Of a DNA stretch of 64,000 bases, positions 9,525 through 17,495 are shown one piece after another. The translations under genes were made by a program, and so were the position numbers. Source of the stretch: Pseudoxanthomonas yeongjuensis. GTDB taxonomy: Bacteria; Pseudomonadota; Gammaproteobacteria; Xanthomonadales; Xanthomonadaceae. Below the pieces are notes generated by a model. The model was not told the origin of the DNA. It did not search any database and worked only from the letters and a program-made list of their open reading frames with translations. The stretch is taken from assembly GCF_010093345.1 (NCBI RefSeq), contig NZ_PDWT01000002.1, positions 186,001-250,000 of the forward strand, read 5' to 3'. Numbering within the stretch: the first letter of the stretch is position 1; every line of letters starts with the position of its first letter.

Positions 9525-10213
9525 AGGGTGGCCACGATCAGCCAGTTGTTGAATGGGGGGTTGCCGTACAGCGGCGAGAACGTGGTCCGCAGGCCGGCTT
9601 CGGCAAGCCGGGTCCGCATCGCGTCGATGTCGGGGTAGCACCGCGGCCGCGACTGCATCCAGCCGATCAGGTTCGCCAGCCGGTCGGCGACGCGGCTGGT
9701 CCGTCCGCGCCGGCTGGCGTCGCCGAGCGTGGTGCGGATCACCAGCCGTGCGCCGGGGGTGAGCATGGCGATCGCTTCGTCGATCAATGTCCACTGCGTG
9801 GAAGCCTCCAGGTACTGGAGCACGTCGAGGATCGCCACGCTGCCCTGGTGGGGCGACGGACCTCCGGTCAGGTCGACCACCTCGAAGCGGGTGTCGGCAA
9901 GAGCGCTCCGGTCCGCCACTTTCCGCGCCCGCCCGATCTTGGCCGCATCGTTGTCCACGCCGCGATAGGCCATCGCCTGCCCGTCGAGCCGCAGCGCATG
10001 CGCCAGCAGGCCCAGCCCGCAACCGAGGTCGAGCAGCGGCGCCTGGCTGCCGCGCAGCGCCTGCAGCACGCCCGGATACAGCGGGTCGCTGCCCAGCTTG
10101 GTGCGGGTGTAGTAATAGTCCCAGCGATTGCCCAGCGGATGCGCGGGCAGGAATGCACTGGCGATGCGCGTCGCCGTGGCGCGATCGAAGGGACGGGTGG
10201 ACGAGGCGTTCAA
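9521..10213 (-). CDS. Class I SAM-dependent methyltransferase
   Basis: 230 residues with motif I LLDLGCGLGLLAHAL (SAM-binding GxGxG), YRGVDND as the acidic ribose-binding loop, and SVAILDVLQYLE as motif IV. The substrate cannot be deduced. The start is taken as TTG, which overlaps the stop of the upstream SGNH hydrolase as TTGA; no ATG lies between that stop and the conserved sequence. The four-base overlap implies coupled translation and perhaps a shared substrate. The stop lies in a REP-like element. Confidence 0.78.
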   Translation of the reverse strand: MNASSTRPFDRATATRIASAFLPAHPLGNRWDYYYTRTKLGSDPLYPGVLQALRGSQAPLLDLGCGLGLLAHALRLDGQAMAYRGVDNDAAKIGRARKVADRSALADTRFEVVDLTGGPSPHQGSVAILDVLQYLEASTQWTLIDEAIAMLTPGARLVIRTTLGDASRRGRTSRVADRLANLIGWMQSRPRCYPDIDAMRTRLAEAGLRTTFSPLYGNPPFNNWLIVATL

Positions 10214-10863
10214 CGCGGCGCCAACAGGGTCCGCGCCCACGGCAGCGCCAGCCGCGTCCATTCCGCATACATCGTCGAAGAAGGATGCAGGCCGTCTTCG
10301 ACCAGCATCCGCGGTTCGGCGCCGCGCGCGCGGCTGACTGCGGTGATGTCGATGAACACGATCCCGCGCTGCACGCAGGCCTCCTGCGCGGCACGGTTGC
10401 AGGCATCGATCTCGCTGGCGATGCGCGCCGCGCTGCGCAGCTCGCGTTTTGCGAAAGGGGTGACGCCCCAATCCGGAATCGACAGCACCAGCACGCGCTC
10501 GCGCCGGCCTTGCGCGAAACCGATCGCACGTTCGAGCAAGGCGGAGAATTGGGCGCGGTATTCGTCCACGCCAAGGCCGCGGTACTGGTTGTTGACCCCG
10601 ATCAGCAGGCTGACCAGGTCGTATTCGGCCAGCGGATGCGCCGCGTCGATCGCCGCATCCAGTTCGCCGGTGGTCCAACCGGTCTGGGCGATGATCTTCG
10701 GATCCGCCACCGGAATGCCATCCGCACGCAGCGCATTGGCGAGCTGCATGGGCCAGCGGCCGGATTCCGGCACGCCTTCGCCGATGGTGTAGGAATCGCC
10801 GAGGGCGAGGTAGCGCAGTTCGGTTGGTTTGCCGATGGGCGGAGCAAGGAAGGTTTCAGTCAT
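10210..10863 (-). CDS. SGNH/GDSL family hydrolase
   Basis: 217 residues. Block I ALGDSYTIGEG holds the nucleophile Ser, block III IGVNNQYRG supplies the oxyanion Asn, and block V DGLHPSS provides Asp and His. Similar enzymes are esterases, lipases or deacetylases. No signal peptide is seen, so it is probably cytoplasmic. ATG at 10863 is preferred: an in-frame ATG at 10875 lies inside a REP-like repeat (GTCATCCCAGC), as often happens in mis-called starts. It is the first gene of a two-gene unit with the methyltransferase. Confidence 0.84.
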   Translation of the reverse strand: MTETFLAPPIGKPTELRYLALGDSYTIGEGVPESGRWPMQLANALRADGIPVADPKIIAQTGWTTGELDAAIDAAHPLAEYDLVSLLIGVNNQYRGLGVDEYRAQFSALLERAIGFAQGRRERVLVLSIPDWGVTPFAKRELRSAARIASEIDACNRAAQEACVQRGIVFIDITAVSRARGAEPRMLVEDGLHPSSTMYAEWTRLALPWARTLLAPR

Positions 10864-10869
10864 ATCGCC

Positions 10870-10974
10870 CGTCATCCCAGCGAAAGCTGGGATCCATTTT
10901 GCTCTTGCTGTTCGCTACATTCGAGCGGAGCAAAGTCAAAGTCAAAATGGATCCCAGCTTTCGCTGGGATGACG
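10870..10974. repeat. REP-like palindrome (CGTCATCCCAGCGAAAGC class)
   Basis: About 35 bases from CGTCATCCCAGCGAAAGC recur as an exact complement at the right end, with a central spacer of about 35 bases. It lies between the SGNH hydrolase start and the end of the aminotransferase gene, both on the minus strand. Confidence 0.88.
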
Positions 10975-10983
10975 GCAAGGGAG

Positions 10984-12279
10984 TCACGCCGCTGCGGGCC
11001 GCGACTTGGCCTTGATCGGCACCACTTTCGTCACCGCCTCCGCGCGCCGCGCCAGCACCCGGTCGATGCGCGAGAACACCTCGCGCATCACCTCAGCTTC
11101 CGGCAGCAGGGTCACGCGGAAGTGGTTGCGGTAGGGCACGTTGAAGCTGGAGCCCGGCACCACCAGCACGCCTTCGCTTTCCATCAGTTCCAGGGCGAAG
11201 TCGTGGTCGTCGAAGCCCTTCGCCGCATCACCAATCACCGCCGGGAACGCGTACAGCGCGCCGGCCGGCGCGACCAGTTCCAGGTGCTCGCTGGCCGCGC
11301 AGGCCTCGATCACCGCGCGGCGGGTTTCGTACAGGCGTCCGCCCGGCGCGCACAGCGGCGAAATCGTGTCCGGGCCATTGACCGCCGCATCCACCGCGTA
11401 CTGGCCGGGCACGTTGGCGCACAGACGCAGCGCGCCGAGCAGGTCCATGGCGTGGTGGAAGTTGCCGACCGCCTCGCCATCGCCGGACAGCAGCGCCCAG
11501 CCGATGCGCCAGCCGCAGGCGCGGTGGACCTTGCTCAGGCCGCTGAAGGTCAGACAAGGCACGTCGCCGGCCAGCGGCGCGAGCGGTTCGAACCTGGCGT
11601 CGTCGTAAAGCACCTGGTCGTAGATCTCGTCGACCAGCAACAGCAACCGGTGCTTGGCGGCGATCGCGACGATGCGTTCGAGCAAGGCGCGCGGATAGGT
11701 CGCGCCGGTCGGATTGTTGGGATTGATCAGGACGATGGCGCGGGTGCGCGAGGACACCAGGGTCTCGATCTCGGCAGGGTCGGGCAGGAAGCCGTTGTCC
11801 GCATCGCAGCGGTAATACACCGGGCGGCCATCGTTGAGGATGGTCGCGGCCGACCACAGCGGATAGTCGGGCGAAGGCACCAGTACTTCGTCGCCGGGAT
11901 TGAGCAGCGCGCGCAGCGACAGGTCGATCAGCTCGCTGACGCCATTGCCGACGAACACGCGGTCCGGATGCGCGTTGGGCATGCCGCGGCGCGCATAGGC
12001 GGCGGCGATGGCTTCGCGCGCGGCCGGCAGGCCCTGCTGATGGGTGTAGGGATCGGTGCGGTCGATGTCGCCGGTGATCGCGTGCTGCAAGTGCTCGGGG
12101 GCGCGGAAACCGAAGGCGCCAGGGTTGCCGATGTTCAACTTGATCAGCTTGCGGCCCTGGGCTTCCAGGTCGCGGGCGCGCCGGGCCAGTTCACCGCGGA
12201 TCTCGTAGCGGACCTCGGACAGGCGCTCGCGGGTGGCCAGGGGGCTGTTACCCGGGGTTTTGATCGGTGGGGTGGACAT
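10984..12279 (-). CDS. alaA: PLP-dependent aminotransferase, alanine aminotransferase type
   Basis: 431 residues of fold-type I class I/II aminotransferase. LNIGNPGAFGF is the AlaA-like N-terminal hallmark. VLINPNNPTGATYP and VDEIYDQVLY mark the cofactor pocket. FSGLSKVHRACGWRIGW contains the Schiff-base Lys. AlaA enzymes convert pyruvate plus glutamate to alanine plus 2-oxoglutarate in the cytoplasm. The ATG at 12279 lies just before MSTPPIKTPGNSPLATRERL; upstream codons fall in a REP-like repeat. The C-terminal tail VVPIKAKSRPAAA is low complexity. The exact amino acid used is inferred from the family. Confidence 0.82.
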   Translation of the reverse strand: MSTPPIKTPGNSPLATRERLSEVRYEIRGELARRARDLEAQGRKLIKLNIGNPGAFGFRAPEHLQHAITGDIDRTDPYTHQQGLPAAREAIAAAYARRGMPNAHPDRVFVGNGVSELIDLSLRALLNPGDEVLVPSPDYPLWSAATILNDGRPVYYRCDADNGFLPDPAEIETLVSSRTRAIVLINPNNPTGATYPRALLERIVAIAAKHRLLLLVDEIYDQVLYDDARFEPLAPLAGDVPCLTFSGLSKVHRACGWRIGWALLSGDGEAVGNFHHAMDLLGALRLCANVPGQYAVDAAVNGPDTISPLCAPGGRLYETRRAVIEACAASEHLELVAPAGALYAFPAVIGDAAKGFDDHDFALELMESEGVLVVPGSSFNVPYRNHFRVTLLPEAEVMREVFSRIDRVLARRAEAVTKVVPIKAKSRPAAA

Positions 12280-12358
12280 CGGCGCGGTCTGGCGGCGGAA
12301 AGAACGAAATCTTAGCGGAAATACCGCGAATCGCGGTGAATTCCCAATCTCCCGGAGC

Positions 12359-12441
12359 GTGGGAGCGGCGTCCCCGCCGCGAGCTCTTGCTTTTGAGCAT
12401 CCAGACAAGGCAAAAGCTCGCGGCGGGGACGCCGCTCCCAC
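12359..12441. repeat. REP-like palindrome (GTGGGAGCGGCGTCCCCGCC class)
   Basis: The left arm GTGGGAGCGGCGTCCCCGCC is matched by its exact complement on the right. It fills the gap between the divergent aminotransferase and rsgA genes, so any rsgA promoter must lie in or around it. Confidence 0.85.
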
Positions 12442-12466
12442 GGCGCTTCCGCCTCTAGAATGGGTC

Positions 12467-13561
12467 ATGCCCGCCACTCCCCTCGATTTCCCGACCCTGC
12501 GCCTGATCGGCTGGCCTTACGCCGGCCTGCCCGAAGACCCGGCCTGGGCCGAGGCTTTCGCCGCCCATCCCAAGGCCAGGCCCGCCCGGGTCAGCGAACA
12601 GCACCGCTCCGGCTATGTGGTCGCAGACGGCCCGGAAGCGGCGCTCAAGGCCGAGTCCCTGCCCGAATGGCAGAAGCCGCGTTTCCCGTCGCACGAACGC
12701 GCCGCGGTCGGCGACTGGGTGCTGCTGGAAGGCAATAAGATCGTCGCCCTGCTGCCGCGGCACACTTCGATCAAGCGCGGCGCCGCTGGCGAGCACTACC
12801 ACCAGCAGGTGATCGCGGCCAATGTCGATACCGTTTTCATCGTCTGCGGGCTGGACGACGACTTCAATCCGCGCCGGATCGAACGTTACCTGATGCTGGT
12901 CGGTGGCGGCGGCGCCGAACCCGTCGTGGTGCTGACCAAGGCCGACCAGACCGAGTACGCGCCCGATGCGGTCGAGACCCTGGCCGAACTCGCCGCGCAG
13001 GACATCACCGTGTGCGCGGTCAACGCCAAGGACCCGGCCAGCGTGGCCTCGCTGCATGGCTGGCTGGGCGCAGGCAGGACCGCGGTGCTGGTCGGTTCCT
13101 CGGGCGCGGGCAAGTCGACGCTGACCAACACGCTGCTGGGCACCGACAGGATGAAGACCGCGGCGGTGCGCGAGAACGATTCGCGCGGGCGCCACACCAC
13201 TACCCATCGCGCATTGATCCCGCTGCCGTCGGGCGCATGCCTGATCGATACGCCGGGCATGCGCGAGTTGAAGCCGACCGGCGAGGAAGAACTGGCGGAA
13301 AGCGGCTTCGCCGATATCGAAGCGTTGGCCGAACAGTGCAAGTTCCGCGACTGTTCGCACCAGACCGAGCCGGGTTGCGCGGTGCGGGCGGCGATCGAGG
13401 CGGGCGCTATCGACGAGGAACGCTTCATCAATTATCTGAAGCTGCGCGACGAAGTTGTGGCAGCGGCGGAAAAGCTGGCGGTGCGGCTGGCGCAGGCCAA
13501 TACCAAGACGGGTGGGCGACCGACGGCGAAGCGGTCGGATGACAAGTATGGGCGGCATTGA
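12467..13561 (+). CDS. rsgA: Small ribosomal subunit biogenesis GTPase RsgA
   Basis: 364 residues with the circularly permuted GTPase order typical of RsgA: the G4 motif LTKAD comes before the P-loop GSSGAGKST and the G3 motif DTPG. An N-terminal OB-like domain carries SEQHRSGYVV. A C-terminal zinc finger C-x5-C-x-H-x5-C (CKFRDCSHQTEPGC) follows. RsgA binds the 30S subunit late in maturation and is released on GTP hydrolysis. The N-terminal extension before the OB fold is longer than in E. coli. The ATG follows weak GAATGGG. Confidence 0.93.
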   Translation: MPATPLDFPTLRLIGWPYAGLPEDPAWAEAFAAHPKARPARVSEQHRSGYVVADGPEAALKAESLPEWQKPRFPSHERAAVGDWVLLEGNKIVALLPRHTSIKRGAAGEHYHQQVIAANVDTVFIVCGLDDDFNPRRIERYLMLVGGGGAEPVVVLTKADQTEYAPDAVETLAELAAQDITVCAVNAKDPASVASLHGWLGAGRTAVLVGSSGAGKSTLTNTLLGTDRMKTAAVRENDSRGRHTTTHRALIPLPSGACLIDTPGMRELKPTGEEELAESGFADIEALAEQCKFRDCSHQTEPGCAVRAAIEAGAIDEERFINYLKLRDEVVAAAEKLAVRLAQANTKTGGRPTAKRSDDKYGRH

Positions 13562-13933
13562 GAGCGGAAATCCCCTCTTGATCTTGCTCCTGGCCTCCTC
13601 CCTTGCGCGTAGCGCAGGGGAGGATTGAGGAGGGGTGCTTTTGATCTTGGCTCTTGCTCTTATGAAGAAGCGAAAAAGCGTTTCGCGCTGACGCGCGAGT
13701 CACTTTCTTTGCTTGTGCAAAGAAAGTAACCAAAGAAAGCACACCCTACGGTGCGCCCGGCGATGAAACCGCCGGGTCCGCAAGCGGGCCGGGAATTTCC
13801 GTAAGACACATCCTGTGTCTACGGAAACGGCGCACATCCATGTGCGCCGCCCTTCGGGTTTGCCCGTCCCGCTTGCCGCACCTCACGGGGCAATGGAAAA
13901 AGCAGGAACAACGGCAACAGCAAAGGCAATGCC
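13562..13933. other. Gene-free gap with dispersed repeat sequence
   Basis: No plausible gene. It contains small inverted repeats: TTTCTTTGCTTGTGCAAAGAAA-like at about 13706-13728, and GGCGCACAT/ATGTGCGCC at about 13827-13848. Sequence of this type recurs between genes in Xanthomonadaceae and is often mis-called as coding. A ribosome-binding region for the next gene lies at the right end. Confidence 0.6.
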
Positions 13934-15190
13934 ATGACCGGACCCACTCCCGACATCCTCCACCACGCCGCGCTCGACGCGCGCATGGTCAAGGCCGCGC
14001 GCGGGATCAAGTTGTTGAGTCTGGCCAGTTGGCCGGCGGCGGTGCAGGGGCCGTTCCTGGAATCGTTCGCGCGGGGGCAGCCGCAACTGCCGCGGATCGA
14101 CTACGAAAAATTCGACTTCAGTGCGGAACGACGCGAGCTGGATGCGATCGCGGCCGAAGCCGATCCCGCGCATCCGCTGGGCCGTTACCTGGTCGAATCG
14201 ACACGTAGCTGGACGCTGGCGGCGCAGTTGCTGGAAGCGTTGGGCACGGCCGCGGTCACCGCGCATTCGCTGGCCCTGTTCGGTGCGCCCGACGAGATCT
14301 TGCCCGGCAACGGACCGACCACGCGCGAGGCCGCGCGGCATTTCATCGCCATCGCCAACGAACTGGACCACGAACTGCTGGCGCCCGAGGAACAGGTCCC
14401 GGTGTCGGCCACCGCCCTGCAATTGCAGTTGCAGAACGACCTCGACGGGTTCTTCGACGGCCGGGTGATCGCCGTGGAGCTGGATCCGGATCTGATCGCC
14501 AAGGCCGCGGCCGGCGCCACCCGCATCCGCCTGCGCCAGGGCGCCGCCTTCAGCGACTACGATCGTCGCCAACTCTTCCACCATGAAGCGCTGGTGCATT
14601 CGCTGACCGCGCTCAACGGACGCGGGCAGCCGTTGCTGCCGAGCCTGGCCCTGTCCTCGCCGCGCGCCACCGAAACCCAGGAAGGCCTGGCCACCTTCGC
14701 CGAGCAGATCACCGGCAGCATCGACATCGCGCGGATGAAGCGCATCAGCCTGCGCATCGAGGCGATAGCGCTGGCCCTGGATGGCGCCGACTTCATCGAG
14801 GTGTTCCGCTATTTCGTCGCCGCCGGGCAGGATCCGGAGGAAAGTTTCTCCTCGGCCCAGCGCGTGTTCCGCGGCGTTCCCCTCGGCGGCGGCGCGGCGT
14901 TCACCAAGGACACCGTGTACCTGCGCGGGCTGATCGGCGTGCACACTTTCTTCCGCCGTTCGCTGCAGCAGGACCGGTTGCAGCTGTGCCGTTGGCTGTT
15001 CGCCGGGAAGATGACCCTGGGCGATGCGCGGGCGTTCGCCCCGTTGTTCGAGGCCGGCGTGCTGGCGCCGCCGCGCTGGTTGCCGGATTGGGTGCGGCGC
15101 GCCAACGGCCTGGCCGGGATGCTCGCGTTCTCGCTGTTCGCCAACCGCATCCGCCTGGATGCGCTCTCCGATCCCGCGACGGGGCGGTAG
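13934..15190 (+). CDS. QEGLA-motif zincin (flavohemoglobin expression-modulating family, DUF1704)
   Basis: 418 residues. The family signature is complete: HHEALVHSLTALNG contains the HExxxH zinc site (HEALVH) and TETQEGLATFAEQ contains the naming QEGLA motif, whose Glu is a third ligand in related MATCAP-like peptidases. The family name derives from an effect on flavohemoglobin expression; modern structural comparison places it with metallo-carboxypeptidases. The actual substrate is unknown. No signal peptide, so cytoplasmic. It is convergent with the LysR regulator, 22 bp apart. Confidence 0.85.
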   Translation: MTGPTPDILHHAALDARMVKAARGIKLLSLASWPAAVQGPFLESFARGQPQLPRIDYEKFDFSAERRELDAIAAEADPAHPLGRYLVESTRSWTLAAQLLEALGTAAVTAHSLALFGAPDEILPGNGPTTREAARHFIAIANELDHELLAPEEQVPVSATALQLQLQNDLDGFFDGRVIAVELDPDLIAKAAAGATRIRLRQGAAFSDYDRRQLFHHEALVHSLTALNGRGQPLLPSLALSSPRATETQEGLATFAEQITGSIDIARMKRISLRIEAIALALDGADFIEVFRYFVAAGQDPEESFSSAQRVFRGVPLGGGAAFTKDTVYLRGLIGVHTFFRRSLQQDRLQLCRWLFAGKMTLGDARAFAPLFEAGVLAPPRWLPDWVRRANGLAGMLAFSLFANRIRLDALSDPATGR

Positions 15191-15212
15191 CCGGGAGGCG
15201 GGAGAGCCGTTT

Positions 15213-16151
15213 TTATTTCCGGCTGCCGGCTACCGGTTCTTTGGCTGCCGGCTCGCGATCCTTGCCGCGTATCTCGCGCAGGGTCGAGGCGAACAGCGCG
15301 ACGAACTCCTCGGCGGCCTTGGAAGGCGGGCGGTCTTCGAGGTAGATGCATTCGATCTTGAACCGGATCGGGGGCTCGAGCGGACGGAAGCTGACTACCT
15401 CGTTGGCGCTGGCGCGGGCGGTGAATTCGTCGACCACGGTCATTCCCGCTCCACAGCGGGTCAATGCGGCGGCGAGGTAGAAGGTCTGGTTCGACACGAC
15501 CTCGTGGACAACGATGCCCTGGCGCTTGAGTTCGGTGGTGAAGGCGTCGCCTATCGGGCCGCTGGTGGTCAGCCCGACCATGTCCCGGCCATCGAGCAGC
15601 GACAGCGGCACCGCGCCGTCGACACCAAGCAGACTGTCCTTCTGGAACAACAGCATGAGTTCGCCGGTATCCAGTACGCGCCGCTTCATGCGCGGATGCA
15701 CGGGCGGGTCGTAGGCGACGGCGATGTCGCAGGTGCGCTCGTACAGCGCCTGGAAAAAATCGTCGTGATGCAGGGTCTGCACGTCGAACGTCACCTGGGG
15801 ATGCAGTTTCCTGAACCGCGCGATGGCCAGCGGCGCGACATGCAGCCCCAGCGAAGGCACCACCGCGAGCCGGATGTGCCCGCCGCCGATGTTCTTGATG
15901 TTGCTTACGGTCTTTTGCAGCGAAGTGAGGCGTTCGAAAATGTCGCTGACCTCGACGAACAGCGCATGGGCCTCGTCGGTGGCGACCAGGCGTCCCCGGA
16001 CCAGGGTGAACAATTCGAGGCCGAGCTGGTACTGGGTGTGGTGCAGGACCTTGCTGACCGAGGGTTGCGAGACATGCAACGCACGTGCGGCGGCGCTGAT
16101 CGATCCTGTGGTGTAAACCGCGTGGAATACTTCTATCTGGCGAAAGCGCAT
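15213..16151 (-). CDS. LysR-type regulator of the D-glutamate cluster (DgcR-like)
   Basis: 312 residues. An N-terminal winged helix-turn-helix (MRFRQIEVFHAVYTTGSISAAARALHVSQPSVSKVLHHTQ) precedes a two-lobed effector domain starting IRLAVVPSLGLHVAP. The C-terminal tail (KDREPAAKEPVAGSRK) is charged. It is last in the minus operon ggt-dadA-lysR, 61 bp after dadA. Three matching T-N11-A palindromes lie upstream of the cluster's operons, which makes this protein the natural candidate to bind them. The effector is probably a D-amino acid or N-acyl-glutamate, by inference from the neighbours. No copy of the palindrome was found directly before its own gene. Confidence 0.85.
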   Translation of the reverse strand: MRFRQIEVFHAVYTTGSISAAARALHVSQPSVSKVLHHTQYQLGLELFTLVRGRLVATDEAHALFVEVSDIFERLTSLQKTVSNIKNIGGGHIRLAVVPSLGLHVAPLAIARFRKLHPQVTFDVQTLHHDDFFQALYERTCDIAVAYDPPVHPRMKRRVLDTGELMLLFQKDSLLGVDGAVPLSLLDGRDMVGLTTSGPIGDAFTTELKRQGIVVHEVVSNQTFYLAAALTRCGAGMTVVDEFTARASANEVVSFRPLEPPIRFKIECIYLEDRPPSKAAEEFVALFASTLREIRGKDREPAAKEPVAGSRK

Positions 16152-16212
16152 GGCTTCGATCTTAAGCCAGGGGAGACCATGGATGCCAGAAGCGTTCGCC
16201 CGGCCGCATCGA

Positions 16213-17472
16213 TCATTCTTCCAGCAACAAGCGGATCGCGCGTTCGCCCGCGCCCATCGCCAGGGTCCAGCCCAGCATGCCATGGCCCATGTTGAGCACG
16301 ACGCCGGGCCGCGCGCGGCGAATGATCGGCACCGAATCGGGCGTCATCGGGCGCAACCCCGCCCAGGTGCTGTCGATCAGGTCATAGCGCGCGGCGTCGG
16401 GAAGCGATTCGCGGGCCATCGCAACCAGCAACCGGCTCCTGGCCGGATCCGGCGCGATGCTGCCGTTGCCCAGTTCCGCCAGCCCCGCCACCCGCATCCT
16501 GTCGCCGAGGCGGCAGAACACGATCTTGCGGCGGGTGTCGGTGATGCTGATCGCGGGCGCATGGCTGCCCGGAGGCGCGGTGAAGGAATAGCCCTTCATC
16601 GGCACGAGTGGCGCGCGGATGCCGATGCGGCGCGCCAGTGCCATCGACTCGATACCGGCGCAGACAACCAGATGGCGCGCCTGCAGGCGATGGTGGTCGC
16701 GGGTTTCGACGGCCACCCCCTCCGCACCCAAGGCAAGATCGGCCACCGCGAATCCGAAATCGGTCCGCAGCGCATAGTCCGTCTGCAGCACCGCGAGCAA
16801 TCCCAGGCAGAAGCGGTGGGGGTCGCCCACTTCTTCCTGGGGCGAATACACCACCCCCGCCAGTCCCGGGGCATGGATCAACGCAGGTTCCAGGTCGATG
16901 GCCTGGCGTGGCGACAGCACCTCCTGTACGGCGCCATGGGAGCGCTTGATCGCGACGATGGCGGCTGCGCCCGCCAGCGTTTCGGCGTCGCCATAGAGAT
17001 GCATCTTGCCGGCAGGGGCGTGGTCGAAGTCGATCCGGTGGCGTTGCAGCAGCGCCTGCATGGCCGCGCGCGATTCGAGCGCCAGCTTCAATACGGCCAG
17101 AGTGTTCTCGCTGAAGCGCGCGTGCCCGGTGTTGCGCAGGAAGGTCAGGCCCCAGCGCAGGAAGTCGGGGTCCGCCGACCAATGCATGCGGAAAGCGCGA
17201 TCCAGGCCCAGCGCCATCCGTGGAAATTTGCTCCATAGCGAAGGGCTGGCCAAGGCGTCGGTGTAGGCGTAACTCAGCTGCGCGCCGTTGGCGAACGAGG
17301 CTCCCAGCCCGGGACCCGGGGCGCGGTCGACCAGCCGGACCGACAGGCCGCGGCGTGCCGCCGCATAGGCCGTGGCCATGCCGACCACGCCGGCGCCCAG
17401 CACGATCACATCCACGGTCGTGTCGTTCCGTGGTGCCGGCCTGGCGGCAGTAGCCTGGTAGTCGGTCGGCAT
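16213..17472 (-). CDS. dadA: D-amino acid dehydrogenase, FAD-dependent small subunit type
   Basis: 419 residues of the DAO/DadA family. VIVLGAGVVGMATAYAAARRG is the FAD-binding Rossmann GxGxxG. PLVPMKGYSFTAP and WAGLRPMTPDSVPIIRRA are DadA landmarks, and the end NMGHGMLGWTLAMGAGE is the second flavin contact. DadA oxidises D-amino acids to 2-oxo acids and passes electrons to the respiratory chain at the inner membrane. The upstream ggt ends 23 bp before it, so they are co-transcribed. The ATG at 17472 has no strong ribosome-binding site, consistent with dependence on upstream translation. Confidence 0.87.
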   Translation of the reverse strand: MPTDYQATAARPAPRNDTTVDVIVLGAGVVGMATAYAAARRGLSVRLVDRAPGPGLGASFANGAQLSYAYTDALASPSLWSKFPRMALGLDRAFRMHWSADPDFLRWGLTFLRNTGHARFSENTLAVLKLALESRAAMQALLQRHRIDFDHAPAGKMHLYGDAETLAGAAAIVAIKRSHGAVQEVLSPRQAIDLEPALIHAPGLAGVVYSPQEEVGDPHRFCLGLLAVLQTDYALRTDFGFAVADLALGAEGVAVETRDHHRLQARHLVVCAGIESMALARRIGIRAPLVPMKGYSFTAPPGSHAPAISITDTRRKIVFCRLGDRMRVAGLAELGNGSIAPDPARSRLLVAMARESLPDAARYDLIDSTWAGLRPMTPDSVPIIRRARPGVVLNMGHGMLGWTLAMGAGERAIRLLLEE

Positions 17473-17495
17473 GGAGGGTCGGTCCTGCGAAAGCG